DNA of 64,000 nucleotides from Methylotuvimicrobium sp. KM2 (lineage in GTDB: Bacteria; Pseudomonadota; Gammaproteobacteria; Methylococcales; Methylomonadaceae): the NCBI RefSeq assembly GCF_038051925.1, contig NZ_CP150634.1, positions 372,001 through 436,000 on the forward strand, read 5' to 3'. Within the stretch, counting starts at the first letter, position 1, and the number at the start of each line of letters is the position of its first letter. The notes beneath the pieces were generated by a model. The model ran no database searches, was not told the origin of the DNA, and saw only the letters and a list, made by a program, of their open reading frames with translations. The position numbers were made by a program, and so were the translations under genes. Shown piece after piece: positions 57,345-64,000 of the stretch.

Positions 57345-57415
57345 TCGAGCTGGGTTGAGCGGAGTCGAAGCCAATCGCCTTGTTCGCTTCGACTCCGCTC
57401 AGCGAACAAGGCTCA
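57345..57415. repeat. GAGCGGAGTCGAAGC inverted repeat
   Basis: TTGAGCGGAGTCGAAGCCAA and the complementary GCTTCGACTCCGCTCA are separated by a short spacer, a known type of extragenic palindrome. It lies 3' of rhlE and may serve as an RNA end. The stretch 57050-57344 contains no supported gene. Confidence 0.7.
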
Positions 57416-57461
57416 AACCGTCCCGGCTTAAGTGGGTAGCCCCATTTTTTAACGAATGGTG

Positions 57462-58826
57462 TTAAGCACTGAGACGTCGTTGCCCTGAGCGTCCTTGTTG
57501 CGGGCGGCCTGAGCCGGAATTTGCTCCGTTACCGCGGCGTGGTTTACTACGAGCAGGCTTCGCTGCTTGGCGCTCGCTCGGATTGCCGTTATTGCGTTGA
57601 CCGTTATTTCGGGCATCATTCCCGGAGCGAGGCGAACGCTGCTGGCGTTGCTTAAAGACCGGTTCGGGTTTGATGGTGGGGTCAGGTTGGAAGCCTTCGA
57701 TTTCGATTTTGTTAATGTCGCGTTTGATCAATCGTTCGATGTCACGCAAGAAGTTGTGTTCGTCGACGCAAACCAGCGATATGGCTTCTCCGGCATTGCC
57801 GGCTCGACCGGTACGGCCGATCCGGTGGACATAATCTTCCGGTATATTGGGAAGTTCGTAATTGACGACATGCGGTAATTGGTCGATATCCAACCCGCGC
57901 GCAGCGATGTCGGTTGCAACCAAGGCGCGTATCGCTCCGCTTTTAAAGTCGGCCAATGCTTTTGTCCTTGCGGCTTGACTCTTATTTCCGTGAATCGCGG
58001 CCGAGCCGATTCCGTCGCGTTCGAGTTTTTCGGCGAGTTTGTTGGCGCCGTGTTTGGTGCGCGTGAAAACCAACACCTGTCGCCAGTCCTGGCTGCCGAT
58101 TAAATGCGACAAGAGTTCTTGTTTGCGATTACGGTCGACCGGATGAACCGTTTGAGCCACGGTTTCTACGGTCGTATTACGACGCGCGACTTCGATTTGC
58201 TCCGGTTTATGCAACAACCCGTTAGCAAGTTGACGGATTTCATCGGAGAACGTTGCCGAAAAGAGTAGGTTTTGTCGGCCGTCGTGACCGTTTGGCGGCA
58301 GCAACGCAAGAATTTTACGGATGTCGCGAATAAAGCCCATGTCGAGCATGCGGTCGGCTTCGTCGAGCACCAGTATTTCCAGTTGCGATAAGTCAACGGT
58401 TTTTTGTGCGATGTGATCGAGCAGACGGCCCGGAGTCGCGATCAGGATATCCGCGCCACGCCGTAATTGCGCGATTTGCGGGTTGATGCTGAGGCCTCCG
58501 AAGATTACCGCAGATTTTAACGGTAAATATTTTCCGTAAGTCTCGACGCTTTCGCCGACTTGAGCGGCGAGTTCGCGCGTAGGCGTTAGGATCAGTGCTC
58601 TTACCGCACGTCGATTACTTTTGGATTTTTGGGTGTGCAGCAGGTGCAACAAAGGTAATGTGAAACCCGCGGTTTTGCCGGTACCGGTTTGTGCGCCGGC
58701 CAGAACGTCACGCCCATTGAGAATTGCGGGTATCGCTTGACGTTGAACAGGTGTTGGCGTGCTGTAGCCTTGTTCTGAGACAGCACGGACTAATTCGGCC
58801 GCTAGGCCGAGTTCGGAAAATAACAT
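57462..58826 (-). CDS. rhlE: DEAD-box RNA helicase RhlE-type
   Basis: 454 residues. Q motif near the start ([17 protein letters not shown]), motif [13 protein letters not shown], motif [15 protein letters not shown], motif III FSATF and motif [14 protein letters not shown]. The ~75-residue C-terminal tail is basic, rich in Arg, Gly, Asn and Gln (for example [12 protein letters not shown]), as in RhlE. RhlE participates in ribosome assembly and RNA turnover. Starts at ATG 58826, transcribed toward the DUF697 gene. Confidence 0.94.
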   Translation of the reverse strand: MLFSELGLAAELVRAVSEQGYSTPTPVQRQAIPAILNGRDVLAGAQTGTGKTAGFTLPLLHLLHTQKSKSNRRAVRALILTPTRELAAQVGESVETYGKYLPLKSAVIFGGLSINPQIAQLRRGADILIATPGRLLDHIAQKTVDLSQLEILVLDEADRMLDMGFIRDIRKILALLPPNGHDGRQNLLFSATFSDEIRQLANGLLHKPEQIEVARRNTTVETVAQTVHPVDRNRKQELLSHLIGSQDWRQVLVFTRTKHGANKLAEKLERDGIGSAAIHGNKSQAARTKALADFKSGAIRALVATDIAARGLDIDQLPHVVNYELPNIPEDYVHRIGRTGRAGNAGEAISLVCVDEHNFLRDIERLIKRDINKIEIEGFQPDPTIKPEPVFKQRQQRSPRSGNDARNNGQRNNGNPSERQAAKPARSKPRRGNGANSGSGRPQQGRSGQRRLSA

Positions 58827-59150
58827 ATTGGAAAATGCTCCTGGAATGGCCTACCCGGGAATGCCCTGGGTCAGTCTAGGCGGGATTCGCATAAAGTGAA
58901 GAAAATCGAAGTGTACCGGGGAGGTGACCGCGAGGTGCGGCGCAGACTGAAGTGCGCCGGAATTAGCGGCATTGTATCAGACCTGCTGTTATTAAGCCGT
59001 TTTTTTTAGGGTTATCTTTTGCTTGGGCGCTTTTTGTGTGGTGTTGGTTGAAATTATTGAGTGTACGGTTTATCAGAAACTCTACTTATCGTAGATGAAA
59101 ATTCGGCCATTCTCGTTTCGACGCTCTACGTTCATCGTTATGCATAAATG

Positions 59151-59257
59151 GTAGGGTACGCTACGCGTACCTAAGGTCCGAAACCCTAGCCAGGTCAAAC
59201 TACAAGGGTTTGGATTAATATTGGCGGGGTCGCCATGGTACGCACAGCGTACCCTAC
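59151..59257 (+). mobile_element. 107-bp family G element before gmk
   Basis: Ends GTAGGGTACGCTACGCGTAC and the complement of GTAGGGTACGCTGTGCGTAC (19 of 21 bases match over the full arm). The interior differs from the copy at 36411-36498. The rest of the 650-base gap 58827-59479 contains the rhlE and gmk promoters and nothing else I can name. Confidence 0.8.
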
Positions 59258-59479
59258 AGAATTCCCGTGATTGCGGGATGTTGTCATCGCGCTAAACGGC
59301 CAACAGCGTATTTCAAAGAGATGTGTATAACGGCAAGCGCTGGAGCATGGAAAAGATAGGGGTCTGAGCAATTACTCGGCAGGAGTTGCCATGAGTTTTT
59401 TCCTAAGTTTCCCTAGAAAGAATGAACAACATATAATGCTCAGCTGAATGCATCACTTTTATTTTATACACTTTGAGTC

Positions 59480-60106
59480 ATGACAACCGGCAATCTCTAT
59501 ATCATTTCCGCACCTTCAGGGGCTGGTAAAACCAGTTTGGTTAAACAGTTAACGGCGGAACTCGACAAGCTGACCGTTTCGATATCCCATACGACGAGGC
59601 AGCAACGTCCCGGCGAAACCGACGGGCAGGATTATTTTTTTGTTTCGGTCGACGAGTTTAAGACAATGCTTTCCGAGCAGGCATTTCTTGAACACGCACA
59701 GGTGTTCGATAACTATTATGGAACCGCTCGGCGGACCGTTGAGGACAGCCTTAATCAAGGGGTCGATGTGATACTCGAAATCGATTGGCAAGGGGCGCAA
59801 CAAATTAAAAAAATGCTGCCGGATTGTATTGCTATTTTTATCTTGCCGCCTTCGGTTAGCGTATTGGAGCAGCGCTTGCGTAATCGAGGGCAGGATAGCG
59901 AGGAAACAATTGCTCGGCGCATGCGCGATGCGGTGACGGAAATGAGCCATTACGGCGAATACGATTACTTGATTGTCAATGATGTGTTTGAACGCGCACT
60001 GAATTCGTTAATAAGTATCGTCGTTTCACATCGTTTCCACATCGATAAACAACGGGAAGCATTGCAGAGTCTGTTACAGGAGCTATTGAGCCGGGACCAA
60101 AAATGA
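59480..60106 (+). CDS. gmk: Guanylate kinase
   Basis: 208 residues. Phosphorylates GMP to GDP. P-loop SAPSGAGKTSLVKQL (about 8-22), GMP-binding SHTTRQQRPGETDGQDYFFV and AQVFDNYYGT, lid region IARRMRDA. All are standard. Convergent with the RRM gene, 40 bases apart. rpoZ-spoT, the usual downstream partners, are absent. Confidence 0.97.
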   Translation: MTTGNLYIISAPSGAGKTSLVKQLTAELDKLTVSISHTTRQQRPGETDGQDYFFVSVDEFKTMLSEQAFLEHAQVFDNYYGTARRTVEDSLNQGVDVILEIDWQGAQQIKKMLPDCIAIFILPPSVSVLEQRLRNRGQDSEETIARRMRDAVTEMSHYGEYDYLIVNDVFERALNSLISIVVSHRFHIDKQREALQSLLQELLSRDQK

Positions 60107-60146
60107 TAGCTCTCGGCTCAATTGCCGCAAATCTTTCGAAAGTTGG

Positions 60147-60539
60147 TTACGGTTCAAATGGCATTTCTGCGACTTCCAGTGTTTTGCGGCGCCTATCGCC
60201 TTTTCTTCGGTCTGCAAATGTAATATCGGAATGGTTTTTTCTGAGCCGAGGATCGTTTTGCCAACAGCGGTGAAAATATTCACGCACGATAATCATTTTT
60301 CCGTTAATTGGTTGTTTGTTGAGCTTTTTTATCACTCTTGCTCCGGCCGAGTCGGGTTCGATTCTGACTAGCCCGTGAAATTCATGGGTGTTACGAGTGC
60401 TGTCTGTTATTTGTAATATTTTTATTGTGTTAATGTAGCCTTTCTTGGTAAACAATCCTCCGTTCAGTGCCGGCTCGATGAATGATTTGATTTCAAATTT
60501 GTTGGTGTCAGACGGAATTCTTCTCATAAAAATGATCAT
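60147..60539 (-). CDS. RRM-type RNA-binding protein
   Basis: 130 residues. RNA recognition motif: RNP2-like IFMRRIP at the N-terminus, RNP1-like EFHGLVRIEP (about 53-62), followed by KLNKQPINGKMIIVREYF. Most RRM proteins of this length carry Phe/Tyr in RNP1; only one remains here, so affinity is uncertain. The tail FADRRKGDRRRKTLEVAEM is basic. Start at 60539 is weakly supported (ATG at 60527 possible). Upstream, 60540-60870 shows nothing beyond probable promoters. Confidence 0.78.
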   Translation of the reverse strand: MIIFMRRIPSDTNKFEIKSFIEPALNGGLFTKKGYINTIKILQITDSTRNTHEFHGLVRIEPDSAGARVIKKLNKQPINGKMIIVREYFHRCWQNDPRLRKNHSDITFADRRKGDRRRKTLEVAEMPFEP

Positions 60540-60870
60540 GTCAGTACCACATGTTGCTTGTTATTTTGAAACGATCCAGTGATTTATCTAGTAGCGTAAG
60601 GATTTGAAATAGTTAAGTAAGTTATATTCTCGGCTACTAAGTTTAGCGATTTTAGGGGGCTCGCTGAGCGCTCTTTGTTTCCGGCTTAGGGCGTTAGCTT
60701 TAAACCGCAAATTAACACCATTACTATTCACCTGCAACTGTGTTATGTGGCTACGAAAGCAGAAAAAATATCTATCAACCAAGATTGGATATAATCCTTT
60801 TTGGTTCGATTTCTTTTATTTTGTTCCACTCAGAGCGTCTAATATTTATCCTTTTTCAGTGTAAAGTCAC

Positions 60871-62037
60871 ATGCATGAGATAGCGTCTCGGTTTACGCAA
60901 TCGGTTATCACCCAAATCAGCGATTTGGGTAACGGTCTAATCAACGATACTTTTTTAATCGATACGGTATCCGGGCGTTTTGTTTTGCAACGGATCAATA
61001 GTCGGGTTTTTGCCGAACCTAAGTTGATTATGACCAACTTGACCGAACTGAATACCTATATAACGCAACAAGCTGAATCCGACCTTAAGCTGCGTATTCC
61101 TGCTATCGTCAAAACAATTTCCGGTCAATCTTATTATCAAGATGCGCGGGGTGAGATCTGGCGAGCGCTGCAATATCTCGAAAATACGATGAGCTTCGAA
61201 ACGGTCGAAGACATTAAGCAAGCCGAGCAAGCAGGATTTGCGTTAGGTTATTTTCATCGTTTAGCCGGTGGATTGAGTGTTGATCGTTTGCACGATACCT
61301 TGCCCGGATTTCATATCGCGCCGGCTTATTTACGGCAATATCAACAAGTTCGTCAGAAGGCGGCAATTCAAGATTCATCAGAGGTTCGGTATTGCGCTGA
61401 TTATATCGAGAGACGACAAGCGTTACCGGAAGTGTTGGAAGAGGCAAAAAAAAGAGGAGTATTGGCCGAGCGCGTGATTCATGGCGATCCTAAATTGAAT
61501 AATTTTTTGTTTGACCGCGATACGCATCGGGTTATCAGTCTGATCGATTTAGATACCGTCAAGCCCGGTCTGGTCCATTACGACATAGGCGATTGCATCC
61601 GTTCGTTATGCCATATCGAAAGTTCCGACGATTTCGATACGGCGATTTGCGAAGCGGTGTTAACGCATTACTTGACCGAAACGCGAGCGTTTTTTACCGA
61701 GCACGACTATTTCTATCTTTATCCGGCGATACGGCTGATTCCATTTGAATTAGGTTTGCGGTTTTTTACCGACTATTTGTCTGGCAATGTTTATTTTAAA
61801 GTTTCCGAACCGGAACAAAATCTAAGGCGGGCTGTAGCTCAATTCCGATTTTGCGAGAGTATTGAGCGGCGGAAGACGGCGATTGAAAAAATCATAAAAA
61901 AACTGGCTCCGACCCTGAGGTATCATAAGCGCCAACTTAGCGCTCATTCTATGGTGCATTTGCCGCTTTATGAAAAACAACACCGGTTCCGAGGAGGGTG
62001 CGGTTGCTCGACCGACAGGCGTCGGCGGCAGGGATAG
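60871..62037 (+). CDS. NahK-like sugar kinase (aminoglycoside phosphotransferase fold), 3' end altered
   Basis: 388 residues. N-terminal lobe with ISDLGNGLINDTFLIDT and FVLQRINSRVF. Catalytic loop VIHGDPKLNNFLFD and metal loop SLIDLDTVKPGLVHYDIGDC closely resemble N-acetylhexosamine 1-kinase. It would phosphorylate a sugar at C1, substrate unproved. The last ~14 residues (from about RFRGGCGCSTDR) are encoded by a family A repeat, which also supplies the stop. Loss of the native end is inferred. Confidence 0.85.
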   Translation: MHEIASRFTQSVITQISDLGNGLINDTFLIDTVSGRFVLQRINSRVFAEPKLIMTNLTELNTYITQQAESDLKLRIPAIVKTISGQSYYQDARGEIWRALQYLENTMSFETVEDIKQAEQAGFALGYFHRLAGGLSVDRLHDTLPGFHIAPAYLRQYQQVRQKAAIQDSSEVRYCADYIERRQALPEVLEEAKKRGVLAERVIHGDPKLNNFLFDRDTHRVISLIDLDTVKPGLVHYDIGDCIRSLCHIESSDDFDTAICEAVLTHYLTETRAFFTEHDYFYLYPAIRLIPFELGLRFFTDYLSGNVYFKVSEPEQNLRRAVAQFRFCESIERRKTAIEKIIKKLAPTLRYHKRQLSAHSMVHLPLYEKQHRFRGGCGCSTDRRRRQG

Positions 62038-62100
62038 CCGCCGCCGAGCCTACATGGACGTATTCACGGCGTCCTATCGGGCGAGTGACCGCATCCACCA
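61993..62100 (+). repeat. Core-only family A repeat at the 3' end of the kinase gene
   Basis: GGAGGGTGCGGTTGCTCGAC, GGCGTCGGCGGCAGGGATAG, CCGCCGCCGAGCCTACATGG and ACGTATTCACGGCGTCC, then GGGCGAGTGACCGCATCC. The inner CCCAGCACC hairpin is absent; this is the uninterrupted form of the core. Compare 24805-25068. Confidence 0.75.
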
Positions 62101-62254
62101 CAGTTTGCACTTTCATTTGCCTGGCGATTGCCGGGCCTTCATGAACGTTACTTAAGTTGGCGCCAATGCCCTGAGGTATCCCCACGAAATAGCCAAATAA
62201 AACAATTTTTTGGCTGTAAACTGGTTGATAGATATATAAATTTTTTTTTATCGT

Positions 62255-62434
62255 TCCTAAGTTCTGCGTGGGAATGCATCCCGGGACGCTCTGCGTCCCC
62301 AGAGGTCGATAATGCCGACAAGAGCTACGCTACACTCACTATGGTTTCTCAATCCAATTGTCCGCCGCAGTCGACGCAGAGCGTCTAAAGCGGCATTCCC
62401 ACGCAGAGCATGGGAACGAGCGTTTTGAGGGGAG
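62255..62434. repeat. 180-bp inverted repeat of the GACGCTCTGCGTC type
   Basis: CTGCGTGGGAATGCATCCCG and GGGACGCTCTGCGTCCC on the left, with the inverse GACGCAGAGCGTC and GCATTCCCACGCAGAGC on the right; this type is common in methanotroph and cyanobacterial genomes. The stretch 62435-62515 adds a degenerate family D end (GAAATTTCAAGTGCGAAAAT). Confidence 0.75.
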
Positions 62435-62515
62435 CTCCGACCGCTTCGAAATTTCAAGTGCGAAAATGATATTTATGAAATAATCCGCGGCTTTAAATCA
62501 TCTTGCCTAAGTAGC

Positions 62516-64000
62516 ATGCTGCGACTGACCGAACTAAAATTGCCGCTCGATCATCAACCGGACCAACTGAAAACCGCGATTATCGAAAAATTAGCCATTA
62601 AACCTTCCGAGCTACTGAAATTTACGATATTTAAACGCAGTTATGATGCCCGCAAGCGCGGCGCGATCATGCTGATTTATTCGGTGGATGTCGAAACCAC
62701 GAAAGAAGCGGAAATTATGCAGCGTTTAGCCAAGGATCCGCAGGTTCGTCCGACGCCGGATATGGCTTATCGCTTTGTTGCGAAGGCGCCCGATGGTCTG
62801 ACCAAACAGCCGGTTGTTATCGGTACCGGGCCTTGCGGCTTGTTTGCCGGTTTGGTTTTGGCGCAAATGGGATTTCGGCCGATTATTCTGGAGCGAGGTA
62901 AGGCGGTGCGTGAGCGGACTGTCGATACTTTCGGGTTGTGGCGTAAGCGAGACTTTAATCCGGAGTCGAATGTGCAGTTCGGCGAAGGCGGTGCCGGTAC
63001 CTTTTCGGACGGCAAACTCTATAGCCAAATCAAGGATCCGGGCTATCGCGGTCGTAAAGTTTTGACCGAGTTCGTCAAAGCCGGTGCGCCGCCTGAAATA
63101 CTCTATGTCAATAAACCGCATATCGGTACGTTTAGGCTGGTTTCAATGGTTGAATCGATGCGCGCCGAGATTGAAGCCTTGGGCGGTCAAATTCGTTTTC
63201 AAAGCCGGGTCGAGGATGTCGAAATTGACAATGGTCAGGTCAAGGGCGTAGTGCTTGCCGGAGGTGAGCGTATCGATACCGAGCATGTCGTGTTGGCGGT
63301 TGGTCACAGTGCGCGGGATACTTTTGGCATGCTGTATCGACGGGGTGTCTATATCGAGGCCAAGCCGTTTTCTATCGGTTTTCGGATCGAACATCCTCAA
63401 TCGATGATCGATCAATGCCGTTTCGGGTCGCAGGCCGGACATCCGTTATTGGGTGCGGCCGATTACAAATTAGTGCATCATTGCCGTAACGGTCGCGCAG
63501 TGTATAGTTTTTGCATGTGCCCGGGCGGTACGGTGGTCGCGGCAACCTCGGAGCCTGGTCATGTCGTGACCAACGGTATGAGCCAATATTCGCGCAACGA
63601 ACGAAACGCCAATAGCGCGATCGTCGTCGATGTCGCTCCGGCCGATTTTCCCGGCACCCCTTTGGCCGGGATTGAGTTTCAACGCCGATGGGAGCGAAAA
63701 GCTTTTGAATTAGGCGGCGGTAATTACGATGCGCCGGGGCAATTGGTCGGCGATTTTTTGGCGGGCCGGCCTTCCACCCGTTTAGGTTCGGTATTGCCGT
63801 CCTATACGCCGGGGGTGCATTTATGCGATTTGGCATCGGCGTTGCCGGATTTTGCGATCGAGGCGATCAAAGAAGCGTTACCGGCATTCGACAAACAAAT
63901 CAAAGGTTTTGCAATGCATGATGCGGTATTGACCGGCGTCGAAACAAGAACGTCTTCGCCGATCCGTATCAAACGGGATGAGAGCTTGCAAAGCCTGAAT
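62516..64000 (+). CDS. NAD(P)/FAD-dependent dehydrogenase, 3' end outside window
   Basis: 495 codons from ATG at 62516 to the window edge, no stop. An N-terminal ~90-residue domain (MLRLTELKLPLDHQPDQL...) precedes a FAD-binding Rossmann motif with a variant glycine pattern, VIGTGPCGLFAGLVLAQMG. Further family features: NVQFGEGGAGTFSDGKLYS, HIGTFRLVSMVESMR, AVGHSARDTFGML and CMCPGGTVVAATSEPG. This is the uncharacterised COG2509-type dehydrogenase found in many bacteria; full length is about 535-540, so ~40-45 residues are missing. Substrate unknown. Ribosome site weak. Confidence 0.9.
   Translation, partial: MLRLTELKLPLDHQPDQLKTAIIEKLAIKPSELLKFTIFKRSYDARKRGAIMLIYSVDVETTKEAEIMQRLAKDPQVRPTPDMAYRFVAKAPDGLTKQPVVIGTGPCGLFAGLVLAQMGFRPIILERGKAVRERTVDTFGLWRKRDFNPESNVQFGEGGAGTFSDGKLYSQIKDPGYRGRKVLTEFVKAGAPPEILYVNKPHIGTFRLVSMVESMRAEIEALGGQIRFQSRVEDVEIDNGQVKGVVLAGGERIDTEHVVLAVGHSARDTFGMLYRRGVYIEAKPFSIGFRIEHPQSMIDQCRFGSQAGHPLLGAADYKLVHHCRNGRAVYSFCMCPGGTVVAATSEPGHVVTNGMSQYSRNERNANSAIVVDVAPADFPGTPLAGIEFQRRWERKAFELGGGNYDAPGQLVGDFLAGRPSTRLGSVLPSYTPGVHLCDLASALPDFAIEAIKEALPAFDKQIKGFAMHDAVLTGVETRTSSPIRIKRDESLQSLN

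Overview
The window reads as chromosomal DNA of a gammaproteobacterium of moderate GC content. The strongest clue is the block mnmG-rsmG-parA-parB-atpIBEFHAGDC-glmU-glmS (13371-28333). This is the classic origin-proximal gene order of Pseudomonas-like and methanotroph-like Gammaproteobacteria. The abundance of short dispersed repeats, AmmeMemoRadiSam genes and a CopB pump fit an environmental Methylococcales-type bacterium, but no methane-oxidation gene lies here, so genus placement is inference. No rRNA, tRNA, CRISPR array, parS site or convincing oriC was seen.

Layout. 1-8 kb: the 3' part of aconitase, a CopB-type copper ATPase with a small membrane protein, a secreted two-repeat protein, CreA, an AT-rich orphan gene behind three phased palindromes, and a GNAT-family protein. 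8-13 kb: a moxR-DUF58-tgpA transglutaminase operon, a DksA-like regulator and a small ArfA-like gene with an internal stem-loop. 13-28 kb: the origin-proximal block of tRNA modification, chromosome partition, F1F0 ATP synthase and UDP-GlcNAc synthesis; a 100-bp repeat lies between atpB and atpE. 28-33 kb: amrS, divergent from amrB-amrA-rseC, then a membrane protein with a CxxCH haem motif. 33-36 kb: umuD (with an unusually long N-terminus), umuC, and a DUF2780 lipoprotein set among repeats. 36-44 kb: a BFD-like ferredoxin, an SSS symporter, an NlpE-like protein, pcm-pncA-pncB (protein repair plus NAD salvage), and a stand-alone FtsH-protease-like gene. 44-50 kb: full-length lhr and smrA.

50-57 kb is an accessory island. 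It holds an AAA/DUF1703 protein, a MazF-type toxin-antitoxin pair, a second toxin-antitoxin pair that is visibly dead (antitoxin split by a 156-bp MITE with TA target duplication, toxin stopped by TAG), and a two-cassette integron remnant with attC-like sites but no integrase in view. 57-64 kb returns to housekeeping genes: rhlE, gmk, an RRM protein, a NahK-like sugar kinase whose 3' end runs into a repeat, and the start of an FAD-dependent dehydrogenase cut by the window end.

The most distinctive character of the window is its load of short non-autonomous elements. At least eight families can be separated by eye. Several have terminal inverted repeats and target duplications, and several are nested or chimeric. 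They sit in nearly every long intergenic gap.
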